NCBI GenBank assembly: GCA_021772915.1
Contig: JAJFLB010000023.1
Location: forward strand, 206,864-270,863
Source: Gammaproteobacteria bacterium
GTDB lineage: Bacteria > Pseudomonadota > Gammaproteobacteria > Xanthomonadales > SZUA-36
Length of the DNA: 64,000 bases
Direction of reading: 5' to 3'
Below the pieces are notes generated by a model. It was not told where the DNA came from, made no database searches, and saw only the letters and a list, made by a program, of their open reading frames with translations. The position numbers and the translations under genes were made by a program. This document shows positions 51,092-59,539 of this stretch, in pieces (position 1 is the first letter of the stretch; each line of letters opens with the position of its first letter).

Positions 51092-52191
51092 GCTTTAAGT
51101 CAGATTTTCTTCGCCTGGTTATTGTCACAATAACCGGCGCTGGCCTGGTCGCGGTGGCCGGATTGAACTGGGCTCAGAGTGCGAACTCTGACCCCGCTAT
51201 CTCAGTTACTGTCTCGGAGGTGCTGACCGAAAATCTAAGCCCCGGCATACCAGCAGCCGGCACGGTTTACAGTCGAAACGCGGCCCAGATTACGGCTGGG
51301 CTTGATGCCCGTCTGGAATGGGTCGCAGAGCCGGGCAATTACATCGAAGCCGGCCAGCCTGTTGCAAGATTCGATTGCGAAATACTCGAGCTGCAACGTG
51401 AGGAACAAATTGCCCAGCGCGAGCGTGAGCGCCTGAGATATGACTCACTGGTACGTGAAATTGCACGTATTGAAAAAGCCCGTATGGCAACATCCGAACT
51501 GCAACTGGAACGGGTGAAAACCAACCGCGACCTGGCGCATGGGGAAATGGGAATCGTGGCGGTGCGTATTCGCCAAAACGAAAGCCGGTTGCGACGTTGT
51601 GTCGAGTTAGCTCCTTTCTCCGGTGTTGTGACCGTGCAATTGCGTCGCGGTGGTGAAGATGTGGCCCGTGGCACCGTACTGGCCAATATGACCGACACGC
51701 GCCACCTGGAAGTCCGGGCCTCAGTGCCTATTCGGCACTTACCGCGTATGCGTAGTGGTGTGATGGCGGATGTGCGGCTGAATCAGATCCGTTTTGAGGG
51801 AATGATTCGAACCGTGGTGCCCGCGGCGGACACCGCATCACAAACCTTCGAGGTTCGGATCGAACTGCCCGGTCACGCACCGAATCAGCTTGCTGCCGGT
51901 CAACTGGTCAGCGTGACCCTGCCACTGGCTGCCAACGCATCATTGACGGTGCCACGTGACTCAATTGTATTGCGTACCGATGGTGCATTTGTGATGCGAA
52001 TAGACCATGAAAATAAGGCCCAGTCGGTGGCGGTCGAAGTGGCCGAAGCCAGCGGCGAGAAGGTGTCGGTCCGTGGTGACTTGCAGGCGGGTGATCGTAT
52101 CGCAGTCAACGGCGCCGAGGCTCTTGATGATGGAGAGCTGGTCGACATTCTTACCGATCCGGAACGCAATTTGCAGGCTCTTACCAACTAG
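51088..52191 (+). CDS. RND efflux pump periplasmic adaptor, second system
   Basis: 367 residues; its ATG overlaps the transporter stop in ATGA. Signal or anchor segment (LVIVTITGAGLVAVAGLNWAQS), barrel-sandwich start (AAQITAGLDARLEWVAEPGNYIEAGQPVARFD), a short coiled-coil hairpin rich in Glu/Arg (about 105-165), CVELAPFSGVVTVQLRRGGEDVARGTVLANM, and beta-barrel. The 3' end overlaps the convergent M56 gene by 11 bases, so transcripts of pump and regulator are antisense at their ends. Confidence 0.92.
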   Translation: MSFKSDFLRLVIVTITGAGLVAVAGLNWAQSANSDPAISVTVSEVLTENLSPGIPAAGTVYSRNAAQITAGLDARLEWVAEPGNYIEAGQPVARFDCEILELQREEQIAQRERERLRYDSLVREIARIEKARMATSELQLERVKTNRDLAHGEMGIVAVRIRQNESRLRRCVELAPFSGVVTVQLRRGGEDVARGTVLANMTDTRHLEVRASVPIRHLPRMRSGVMADVRLNQIRFEGMIRTVVPAADTASQTFEVRIELPGHAPNQLAAGQLVSVTLPLAANASLTVPRDSIVLRTDGAFVMRIDHENKAQSVAVEVAEASGEKVSVRGDLQAGDRIAVNGAEALDDGELVDILTDPERNLQALTN

Positions 52192-53929
52192 CCTGAACAG
52201 ACCGCAGCGCAGCACGGGCCAGTTCCTGTAAGTCCTCGTCCAGTTCAGATAAGCGGCTAACCAGTCCTGCCCTGGCAGTTTTGTCGTCAATCAGCGCCAG
52301 GGCTTCGACCGTGGCCTCACGTACTTCGTGTTCAGGATCCCCTAAACTTCCGAGCAAGGTGCGACTGCAGAAATCGGACCCCAGATCGTCATGTTCCTTG
52401 AGCCACTGGCTGGTCGCCTGGGTCACACAGACCCGCCCTGAAAGACTGACACTATGCCGACGTACATCCGCGTCGCTGTCATCAAGCCAGGCCATCATTG
52501 GTCTGGGATCACCCACCTGTTCGTGCATGGCCAAAGCCAGATAAGCCCGTAGACGTACATAAACCGACTCATCATTTTCCCAGGCCAGCCAATGGGTACT
52601 GATCGCCTGCACGGTATCAAAGGATTCCAGTGCCTTGATACCGGTGTACCGAATCCACTCGTCAGCGTCATCCAACACTGCCAGCACCCCAACCAGGGCC
52701 TGTTCGCCACCGATCTTGCCCAAGGCGATTAAAGACTGCATTCGCGTGTGCGTGCTACCGGCTTCCTTGGCCATCTTGGCAAGGTAAGGCACGGCTGCGG
52801 TCTCTCCTCTCTCTCCCAGCACCCGCGCCGCGTTGTCAGCCAGGGATATATCGACACCAAACAAGGTTGCAACCAGGGCCTCTGTACTTTCCGGATCGGG
52901 CTGCTTGATGATGCCGGCAGTTGCCAGGGACAGCGTAACCAGCAACGCCACCATCGCCATGGCCTGTGTAAGTGGCCGATTAAGCAGGGGCAGGCGCAGG
53001 GGGTCACCCAGAATCGATTTGATCCGGGTCTTGAGTCCATACCGCTGAGTCATGGCCACCGAAGCGTAGCGAACCTCACGGCGCAGATCGCGGGTAATCG
53101 CGACCAACTCCTCCGCATAGGCAATGCGGTCATTGCCGCAGTCGATAACCCTTTCATCACAGGAAAGCTCGCGCTCAAGCGAATGCCTGTGTACAGCAAA
53201 CCAGGCCATGGGATTCGCCCAGTACACGCAGCGCACAAACTGGGATGCCACCACCATCAAGTGATCAAAACGCGCGGCGTGCAGCAATTCGTGTAGTAAT
53301 ACCATTTCCAGACGCGCATGGCTCCAGTCACGCGCGCTTGCGGGTAACAAGACCATTGGCCGTGTCAGACCCCAGATCAGCGGTGAGCCGATCCGGTCAC
53401 TGTAGTGCACTCTTACCCGTTGGCGGCATCCGGCGCGCAGTCGACACCTCTCGATCACCGGATCCAGAGACTCAGGCGTCGACTCGCCGGTGTGGCTGGT
53501 GACGGCAAGGCTAATCAGATCCGCAGCAAGTTTGGCAAACAAAACTAGCACACCGAGAACCCAGATGAGCATCAGCGCGCCCCACAACAACTCCCAGTAG
53601 TTGAGGTCATGGTTGCTGGAGAATTCAGTTTGCAGCACGTCATTAACAGTTCCTTCCGGTATACCCGATCCGGCAAATCGAACCTCCTCAATGGGCGGTA
53701 ATTGGCTATATCCCGGCGGGGCAATCAACGAGAAATCCCAATTGGGTGTAAACAGTGATACCGGCAGAAGAATAATCAATAACAATAAACACAAGTTCCA
53801 TGACCAGTACCGGGTCACGGCGGAGTACTTACGAAAAGCCACGGCGGCGACGATCCCGGCCAGCAGCAGCAGACTGGCCTTGACGAAAAACAGACCCGCG
53901 AACTCGAACAAAAACCATTCCAGATTCAT
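52181..53929 (-). CDS. BlaR1-like M56 membrane peptidase with C-terminal HEAT repeats
   Basis: 582 residues. Membrane segments near 12-32, 44-60 and 113-140, then the M56 zinc peptidase domain with HELLH at 213-217 in MVLLHELLHAARFDHLMVV and downstream ERELSCDERV (metal-ligand Glu), then a fourth membrane segment (about 322-340). The expected penicillin-binding sensor of BlaR1/MecR1 is absent; instead residues about 350-580 form HEAT-like repeats (AVPYLAKMAKEA, RMQSLIALGKIGGEQALVGVLAVLDDADEWIRYTGIKAL, EVREATVEALALID). Inference: it senses a signal and cleaves the adjacent BlaI repressor. It starts four bases after blaI. Confidence 0.88.
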   Translation of the reverse strand: MNLEWFLFEFAGLFFVKASLLLLAGIVAAVAFRKYSAVTRYWSWNLCLLLLIILLPVSLFTPNWDFSLIAPPGYSQLPPIEEVRFAGSGIPEGTVNDVLQTEFSSNHDLNYWELLWGALMLIWVLGVLVLFAKLAADLISLAVTSHTGESTPESLDPVIERCRLRAGCRQRVRVHYSDRIGSPLIWGLTRPMVLLPASARDWSHARLEMVLLHELLHAARFDHLMVVASQFVRCVYWANPMAWFAVHRHSLERELSCDERVIDCGNDRIAYAEELVAITRDLRREVRYASVAMTQRYGLKTRIKSILGDPLRLPLLNRPLTQAMAMVALLVTLSLATAGIIKQPDPESTEALVATLFGVDISLADNAARVLGERGETAAVPYLAKMAKEAGSTHTRMQSLIALGKIGGEQALVGVLAVLDDADEWIRYTGIKALESFDTVQAISTHWLAWENDESVYVRLRAYLALAMHEQVGDPRPMMAWLDDSDADVRRHSVSLSGRVCVTQATSQWLKEHDDLGSDFCSRTLLGSLGDPEHEVREATVEALALIDDKTARAGLVSRLSELDEDLQELARAALRSVQASW

Positions 53930-53933
53930 GGCG

Positions 53934-54341
53934 CTAACTGCCCGGGGAACGACGCGCCCTGGTGGCTGAAATCAAATCGGCCAGCTCGTCCAGGTCGGTG
54001 TCACTCAGGCACTCTTCGGACATGTCGAGTAAAGTGGCCACAGCATTTGGTGTGGAGTTGCCAAAAAACGTCTTGAGCAATTGTGCCGTGGCATCACGAG
54101 TTGCAGAGGAGGCGGATTGTTTTGGCTGATAAATATAGCGCTTGCCATCCTTCTTGTGCGTCACGTGACCCTTTTCTTCGAGGATACCCAGAATAACGCG
54201 TACGCTGTTGTAGGATGGCGGATCATTGATCTCCGCCAATACTTCCTGTACTCCGGCGCTGCCCAGACGATAGATCGCATCCATGATCTGTGTTTCTCTG
54301 CGGCTTAAGTGGGTGTGGATTGTTTTTTTCATTGGCTTCAT
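53934..54341 (-). CDS. blaI: BlaI/MecI family repressor
   Basis: 135-residue winged-helix repressor. LSRRETQIMDAIYRLGSAGVQEVLAEI and YNSVRVILGILEEKGHVTHKKDGKRYIYQP are the BlaI helix-turn-helix and wing. The C-terminal dimerisation region (AQLLKTFFGNSTPNAVATLLD) is where related repressors are cleaved by their M56 partner. The family regulates itself. Start ATG 54341 or 54332; the operator directly abuts the first. It forms an operon with the M56 gene. Confidence 0.92.
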   Translation of the reverse strand: MKPMKKTIHTHLSRRETQIMDAIYRLGSAGVQEVLAEINDPPSYNSVRVILGILEEKGHVTHKKDGKRYIYQPKQSASSATRDATAQLLKTFFGNSTPNAVATLLDMSEECLSDTDLDELADLISATRARRSPGS

Positions 54342-54392
54342 GCAAATTTATTTACATGAAAGAAAATTAGCAGAAAACCCATTAAAGGTCAA
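54341..54392 (-). promoter_or_regulatory. blaI promoter with operator at the transcription start
   Basis: On the minus strand TTGACC (54387-54392) and TAATTT (54364-54369) are separated by exactly 17 bases. The predicted transcript start near 54357 falls in the operator TGCAAAT-TT-ATTTACA (54341-54357), which is identical in complement to the one upstream of the RND pump. Confidence 0.72.
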
Positions 54393-54435
54393 TGACATGA
54401 GCTGTCCACCCACCTCGTTTCGGGATTCTCTATAT

Positions 54436-55368
54436 CTAATTACTGATGTAGCGTCGGTTGATTCGCATGGCAACAGCACTCAGGGAAATAAAGACCAATC
54501 CAAGCACAATGAGCACCAGCGGCCAGCCAAGGGAATCCTGAAAGTGTTCGGCTGTAAAGTAGCTGATGTAGGCCAGGATCGCGACGGTGCAGGCCAACAG
54601 TAATGCCCGGCTACGCACATAGGTGCTTAAGAACACCCCGGCACAGGCGACCGCCAGGAAAACAAGTTCAATCGCGGTGTGCTGAACCAGTTCGAACAAA
54701 CCATGGAAAAACAGGACCGATCCGGCCAGGTACCAAAAGGGTGTGATAGCCCGGTGGGGGGTGCGCTCAAGACCGAGGCAAAAAATCACCGTTGAAGCCC
54801 CCAGGATCAGTGCATTGAACTCTTCCCCTACACTGACGAAGTCCAGGGCCGTGCCAAAAAACCACAATACGAACAACAGGGTTGTGAACAGCAGGGTCGT
54901 ATCCCGTTTTTGCCAGAAAATTGCCGCCTGCTGGAAACCCATAATGCCTGCCGTCAACAATACTGCATGATGCCAGTCGCCCCCGCTTGAATACTCGTCA
55001 ATGGCCACCAGCAAGCCTACGGGCTGGAGGGCCGCTGCAATCAGGTAAAGCGGTGTTCTGACCCTGGTGTAGCGCTCATCAGTAGAGGCCACAATCGCCA
55101 TGACGAAGGCCGCAATTCCTGATCCCAGGGTGATGACTATCCGGGCCGCAGAGTTCATCACCTCCCAGTTCAAGGCAATAAATACACCGAGACCGGCGAA
55201 GATAAAAATACCACCCAGGTAGCCGAGAATACGCCCCAACAAACTGCCTGAAGACTGCTCGTTTTGCCGGATTGATTCCTCCAGCGTAACTTTAACTTCC
55301 TCCAAAGTCAGCCCGTGCTCGCGGACAATTTCTGAGATCTTCTCCAGGGCCTCGTGCTTAGCCCGCAT
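54436..55368 (-). CDS. DUF2157-type integral membrane protein
   Basis: 310 residues from ATG 55368. A soluble N-terminal helix pair (ALEKISEIVREHGLTLEEVKVTLEESIR) is followed by LGRILGYLGGIFIFAGLGVFIALNWEVMNSAARIVITLG, characteristic of DUF2157, and about nine more hydrophobic helices. Function unknown. The open frame can be extended into the upstream family B repeat, but that part is not protein-like. It is the next gene after blaI, oriented away from it. Confidence 0.82.
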   Translation of the reverse strand: MRAKHEALEKISEIVREHGLTLEEVKVTLEESIRQNEQSSGSLLGRILGYLGGIFIFAGLGVFIALNWEVMNSAARIVITLGSGIAAFVMAIVASTDERYTRVRTPLYLIAAALQPVGLLVAIDEYSSGGDWHHAVLLTAGIMGFQQAAIFWQKRDTTLLFTTLLFVLWFFGTALDFVSVGEEFNALILGASTVIFCLGLERTPHRAITPFWYLAGSVLFFHGLFELVQHTAIELVFLAVACAGVFLSTYVRSRALLLACTVAILAYISYFTAEHFQDSLGWPLVLIVLGLVFISLSAVAMRINRRYISN

Positions 55369-55406
55369 GTTGCACCAGTATCCCGGAGAAGGTGAGAGGA
55401 GGTAAG

Positions 55407-55470
55407 GCCGTGAAACGGCCGAGAAGCTGGCCTGGGCCACCGGGAACCGGTCGAGAGGCTGGCCTGGGCC
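55407..55470. repeat. Family B tandem 32-bp repeat (two units)
   Basis: Units 55407-55438 (hairpin GCCGT-ga-AACGGC) and 55439-55470 (ACCGG-ga-ACCGGT), each followed by CGAGA(A/G)GCTGGCCTGGGCC. GGAGAAGGTGAGA precedes them as in the other two loci. The gap 55369-55707 holds this, a hairpin at 55504 and a family C fragment (CTGGTGCAATATGTGGGC, about 55684); no gene. Confidence 0.85.
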
Positions 55471-55503
55471 ATGATGGCGCCGGACAGATTCGGATGGACG
55501 CCG

Positions 55504-55559
55504 GGCTGGACTGAAGGCCATAGCCGTAGCTATGGCCTGAGGGAAGCTCAAGTCCAGCC
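55504..55559. repeat. Two-level hairpin with GGCCATAGC/GCTATGGCC core
   Basis: Inner stem GGCCATAGC-cgta-GCTATGGCC and outer stem GGCTGGACT/AGTCCAGCC. It lacks a T run, so it is not an ordinary intrinsic terminator. It may be a structured repeat or RNA element upstream of the DUF2157 gene. Confidence 0.6.
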
Positions 55560-55707
55560 GTATATGACCAAGCCAGGACTGGGATAGGTATCGGGCCGGG
55601 TACAAAGTGTATCTCGGGATTTATAAATAAGTACGCCATTTAATTCAACTGATTCACATACATGAAGTGAGGCCCTATGCCGACTGGTGCAATATGTGGG
55701 CCTGTTT

Positions 55708-56289
55708 TCATTCAAGGACCCAGGCCAGGAACCGTGCTTCACCATACCAGTTTTCTGCAAGTGGCAAATTCAACCTGACAACCGCGCCATCCTTTACGAT
55801 GGTGACGTTACGGCGGTGCCGGTTTCCACCAAACAACACTGTTAACAGACCCCCACCTCTGTTGTAGCCCCTGAACTCGTAGCCATCTGGTGCCTGTGGT
55901 GCGGTACTGACCCTCAAGTGAGCTAGTTCGGGCACGGGTATTTCGGTGCCTTCCGGCAGTTCGTCTGTATTGTCCGGTATCAAAATCTTGATCTCCTGCA
56001 CTTCACCACTTGCATGATCATAGCGAAATATCCGGGGATTATTGCCGTAGCTTACGCCCCTGGACCCGGCAACCGTCACACTAAGCCGCTCTTCGTGCAC
56101 AGTGAAATTTATCCTGACCGGTGGATTTGTTAAAGGCGCCGGGCCGGCGTGCGTAAGCAAGAGATCATACGCTGGTGGTGTTGCAAACAGGCCCGGTAGC
56201 AGGCTGACCAGGGCAAAGAACAATACCACCAGTAGTGGCAAAGCAATACTGACAACAATCATCAGATGCTTGCGTAGAAAGGACTTCAT
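55708..56289 (-). CDS. Membrane-anchored protein of unknown function
   Basis: 193 residues from ATG 56289. A basic start and one long hydrophobic segment (LMIVVSIALPLLVVLFFALVSLLPGLFA) anchor a periplasmic beta-rich domain (YDLLLTHAGPAPLTNPPVRINFTVHEERLSVTVAG, PRIFRYDHASGEVQEIKILIP). I recognise no family. It lies between the PadR-type and DUF2157 genes, same strand as both, with a 120-base gap after the PadR-type gene. Confidence 0.6.
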   Translation of the reverse strand: MKSFLRKHLMIVVSIALPLLVVLFFALVSLLPGLFATPPAYDLLLTHAGPAPLTNPPVRINFTVHEERLSVTVAGSRGVSYGNNPRIFRYDHASGEVQEIKILIPDNTDELPEGTEIPVPELAHLRVSTAPQAPDGYEFRGYNRGGGLLTVLFGGNRHRRNVTIVKDGAVVRLNLPLAENWYGEARFLAWVLE

Positions 56290-56417
56290 GATCATTTCTT
56301 GCTGACTTACCTGAATGTCTTTGTAGCACTATAGCAAAGGGGCCGATTCGTTTACAAAGTCTGCCGGGCGCCTTCAGAAATTGATCAGGTTGATTCTTTC
56401 ACCCAGGACAACACAGC

Positions 56418-56960
56418 TCAGACCTTCAGTTTTTGACGCACAATTTTCAACCACTCCAACCGCGCTTGCGTGGCCAGTGTCGCGCCAAGGGCGCCAAGAT
56501 GATCGAAAAGATCATCTTCCTCGGGACTCTTCCCCAGCCTGACCCGGGTATCCTCCAGATGACTTTCCATGGCCACAATTAACTTGTTTACATAGTCGCG
56601 GCGTTGCTGCTCGTTGAGCACATCCAGGAAAAACAGACGGGTTCGAGTCGGGTCCATCACGGCAGCAACGCTGACAGGTTCGGATCCCATTGTTATCCAT
56701 GACCTCAGTGATTGGCGTCCACGCCCCGTCACCGTGAGCAACTTGCGCCCGCGGCCATCGGTCTCATCATCCTCTGTAAAGATCAGTTTTTCCGTTTCAA
56801 GCCTGGCGAGCAGCGGGTACACGGACCCGGCGGATGCCTGCCAGTGAGAAGAGGGTGACGCCTTGAGCACAAGCCGGACACCATATGCCGTGCAAGGCTG
56901 GAATTTACGAATAATTCCCAGGCAAACACCCTCTAACTCACTCAGTTTTCTCATACCCAC
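56418..56960 (-). CDS. PadR family transcriptional regulator
   Basis: 180-residue winged-helix repressor with a long C-terminal helical domain. LSELEGVCLGIIRKFQPCTAYGVRLVLKASPSSHWQASAGSVYPLLARLETEKLI is the PadR DNA-binding domain, and the wing is DDETDGRGRKLLTVTGRG. The C-terminal part (LFFLDVLNEQQRRDYVNKLIVAMESHLEDTRVRL) resembles the Vir/PadR effector-dimer helix. It lies 19 bases downstream of the protease gene, so probably in the same operon, and may bind the perfect dyad in front of that operon. Confidence 0.87.
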   Translation of the reverse strand: MGMRKLSELEGVCLGIIRKFQPCTAYGVRLVLKASPSSHWQASAGSVYPLLARLETEKLIFTEDDETDGRGRKLLTVTGRGRQSLRSWITMGSEPVSVAAVMDPTRTRLFFLDVLNEQQRRDYVNKLIVAMESHLEDTRVRLGKSPEEDDLFDHLGALGATLATQARLEWLKIVRQKLKV

Positions 56961-56979
56961 CGCTTCATTAGGTAAATAA

Positions 56980-58167
56980 TTATCGAATCACTATGGTCCT
57001 TGACTCTCCGTCACGATCAATTTCGAAACTCAGTCGCGATGGTCCCCTGAGCAAATCACCCAGCTCCGGCATTGCGTATTCCCCAGCCGCTCGGCCATTG
57101 ACAGATATCAGTTTGTCCCCGGCTACAAACCCTGCGGTGGCTGCCAGGGAACCCGGTACAACATTGGCAATTGTCAACTTGCTTGTATCACCCATTCCGC
57201 GAAACATGACACCAAGGCTGCGTGGCTTTTTCTTGCTGCCAAGCACATTGTCCCCGGTCGGTTTGCGAAATGCTATCAGGTGTTTTTGCTGGTCGACGGA
57301 TACCACCATTTCACCCATCACACCCATGCCGATGTTGCCGAATCCGGGTGAGGGCTCCATGAATGCGACGCTGGGGTTTTTGAATTCGAAACCGGCAAAC
57401 TCAATTGTTCCGTTCAGTTGAGCAAACCGGATATCACGTTCCCCACCTACCAGACGTGCTGTGGCGCCCGATTGCGGCTTTTCCTGTAGCGGAACTGACT
57501 CAATGATTTCCATCGGCAGTACAAATTCTCCCATAGAGCCGGTATCGACATGTGTTTCGATTGCAGTGCCGGCGACATCCATTTTGATCTGGATGTGCTC
57601 GCTCACATCGTCATAGGGCAGCACCCCGGGCTCACCCGCCGACAAATCACCGCGGGCCACCCTGATTTGGCCACCAGCCTGATCGAAAGTTAACAGGTAA
57701 TCACGAAACAGACCCAGACTCAGTACCCCGTGCATCGACCCCATGCTTAACCCGATGATATCCATGGTGACAAAGTCCGCGTCTCTTATCGTGGCATCAC
57801 CCACACGAACCATGGGAACCCTGACGATCTCGGCAGGAATCTGTGGTCCGCCCGGTGCGCCGATTTCTGTCTCACCAACCACCACGTAGCCCCGGCTATC
57901 CGCGATGCTGCTATCCATCACATTCACTGACGCCCCGGTATCCACAACGAACGTGTATTGCTCACTGTCACCCAGGTCAATTGTCACTTTTGGGTGTCCT
58001 GTTTGTTGGGTTAGTGGTAAAACGACGGTCTCACCGATGAACTGGAATTCGCCGGGATCGGGATTTGCTTCATCCGCGTAGGCCCGTTGTCCACTGACCA
58101 TCGCAGCCGTACTCAGTACCAATAACGTTTGAATTGCGCTTTGTATAGTTTTCACTACATTCTCCAT
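56980..58167 (-). CDS. Secreted retropepsin-like aspartyl protease with C-terminal PDZ domain
   Basis: 395 residues. Signal peptide (AIQTLLVLSTAAMVSG), then two retropepsin-type halves: first active-site motif VVDTGAS (Asp76) and second HVDTGSMGEF (Asp208), so a single chain could make a complete pepsin-like pair. A PDZ domain follows from about residue 312 (GVMFRGMGDTSKLTIANVVPGSLAATAGFVAGDKLISVNG). Expected in the periplasm. ATG 58167 has no ribosome binding site because the palindromic operator abuts it; GTG at 58155 has GGAG at the right spacing and may be the true start. Confidence 0.85.
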   Translation of the reverse strand: MENVVKTIQSAIQTLLVLSTAAMVSGQRAYADEANPDPGEFQFIGETVVLPLTQQTGHPKVTIDLGDSEQYTFVVDTGASVNVMDSSIADSRGYVVVGETEIGAPGGPQIPAEIVRVPMVRVGDATIRDADFVTMDIIGLSMGSMHGVLSLGLFRDYLLTFDQAGGQIRVARGDLSAGEPGVLPYDDVSEHIQIKMDVAGTAIETHVDTGSMGEFVLPMEIIESVPLQEKPQSGATARLVGGERDIRFAQLNGTIEFAGFEFKNPSVAFMEPSPGFGNIGMGVMGEMVVSVDQQKHLIAFRKPTGDNVLGSKKKPRSLGVMFRGMGDTSKLTIANVVPGSLAATAGFVAGDKLISVNGRAAGEYAMPELGDLLRGPSRLSFEIDRDGESRTIVIR

Positions 58168-58168
58168 T

Positions 58169-58185
58169 TAGTTCGAATCGAACTA
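58169..58185. promoter_or_regulatory. Perfect 8-1-8 palindromic operator before the protease-padR operon
   Basis: TAGTTCGA-A-TCGAACTA, one base upstream of the ATG at 58167. A -10-like TATAGT on the minus strand (58182-58187) overlaps it. It is a good candidate for binding by the PadR-type regulator encoded downstream. Confidence 0.6.
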
Positions 58186-58414
58186 TAAGAGATGTATCTT
58201 TTGAGAAAAACGTCGCAGAAATATTAAAATTATGTCGTAGTTCAAAAACCGTGCAATGAAAATTGCAGGCCATACAGCGTAGTGCTACGACGCCATGAGA
58301 GCTTGATCCCAGTGAAGTGGGTGATGGTCCAGCTGTTACTATCCTTTTGGAAAAAGGTGCTTTTTTTCTTATACTCATCCGATTGATAGCAAGAAACATT
58401 CGCAAGAGAGGCTC

Positions 58415-58585
58415 GTGACAGTACAACCCAACATGGGATTAACCTGGGAAAACCGGCTGGTGCTGGGATTACCGGGTTCGCCAGTGGCCAGCAATTTTCT
58501 TGTTGCGGCGTCTCTGATCGTCGTATACCTCGGTTTCGAATGGTTGTTTGGTCTCCAGGTACATCGACTAACGATTCGTGCTTGA
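58415..58585 (+). CDS. Small single-pass membrane protein
   Basis: 56 codons from GTG 58415 to TGA 58585, with AAGAGAGG directly upstream. The peptide has a polar start (TVQPNMGLTWENRLVLGLPG) and one hydrophobic helix (NFLVAASLIVVYLGFEWLFG) followed by a basic tail. I recognise no family. It lies 24 bases before the dehydrogenase gene on the same strand and could be cotranscribed. Confidence 0.5.
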   Translation: MTVQPNMGLTWENRLVLGLPGSPVASNFLVAASLIVVYLGFEWLFGLQVHRLTIRA

Positions 58586-58609
58586 GCCCAGGCAAGCGAG
58601 GAGCATGCA

Positions 58610-59473
58610 ATGAAAGTCTCTTTTACCGGTCTTGGCGTGATGGGCTATCCGATGGCCGGTTTTCTTGCCAATGCCGGACACGATGTCACCATTTTCAATC
58701 GCACCACCAGTAAAGCCGAAGCCTGGCGTAGGGAATACGGTGGATCGGTGGCCGGGACACCACGCGAAGCGGCCGCTGCTGCGGACATTGTGTTTTGTTG
58801 TGTTGGCAATGACAACGATGTGCGGCAGGTGATTCTTGGTGATGACGGCTTGTTGGCCGGCGCATCCAGCGGCTCAATCATCGTTGATCACACCACGGCA
58901 TCAGCCCAGGTGGCCTGCGAGGTATATGACCTGGCGCAAAAAAAGGGCGTCGACTTTCTCGATGCCCCACTTTCAGGTGGGCAGGCGGGTGCGGAATCCG
59001 GACAGCTGACCATCATGGTTGGAGGTGATCGGGTCGTCTACGAGCGAGCATTGCCGGTCATGGATTGTTACGCCAAAGCCTGTACGCTCATTGGGGGGGT
59101 CGGTTGTGGCCAAAAAGCCAAGATGGTTAACCAGATTTGTATCGCCGGAGTCGTGCAAGGTCTTTCCGAAGGACTGCATTTGGCGAAACGGACGGGTCTG
59201 GATGTTACCGCTGTTATCGATGCCATCTCCAAGGGCGCGGCCCAATCCTGGCAAATGGAGAATCGTTGGCAAACCATGGTTGCTGACGAATTTGACTTCG
59301 GCTTTGCCGTCGAGTGGATGCGCAAGGATTTGAAAATTGCGCTTGAAGAAGCTGAAAGGGTAGGGGCAAGACTCGAGATGACAGAACTTGTGGATCAGTT
59401 TTATGCAGACGTTGAGGCACTCGGCGGAGTACGGTTTGATACATCCAGTCTCATCAAGCGGCTGGAGCCCTGA
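58610..59473 (+). CDS. 3-hydroxyisobutyrate dehydrogenase-type NAD(P)-dependent beta-hydroxyacid dehydrogenase
   Basis: 287 residues. N-terminal Rossmann motif GLGVMGYPMAGFLANAGHDVTIFNRT, substrate-binding DAPLSGGQAGAESGQLTIMVGGD (about 120), and catalytic Lys in GQKAKMVNQICIAGV (about 170). The family includes tartronate semialdehyde reductase, glyoxylate/succinic semialdehyde reductase and 3-hydroxyisobutyrate dehydrogenase; sequence alone does not separate them. GCGAGGAG precedes the ATG. The frame continues past its TGA into DUF4242-like sequence. Confidence 0.9.
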   Translation: MKVSFTGLGVMGYPMAGFLANAGHDVTIFNRTTSKAEAWRREYGGSVAGTPREAAAAADIVFCCVGNDNDVRQVILGDDGLLAGASSGSIIVDHTTASAQVACEVYDLAQKKGVDFLDAPLSGGQAGAESGQLTIMVGGDRVVYERALPVMDCYAKACTLIGGVGCGQKAKMVNQICIAGVVQGLSEGLHLAKRTGLDVTAVIDAISKGAAQSWQMENRWQTMVADEFDFGFAVEWMRKDLKIALEEAERVGARLEMTELVDQFYADVEALGGVRFDTSSLIKRLEP

Positions 59474-59539
59474 GTATCGAAGATAGGCCCTGATCTTGAA
59501 GCAGCAGCGGCAAAATCAACCCAGGTTGGCAATGAAGAA

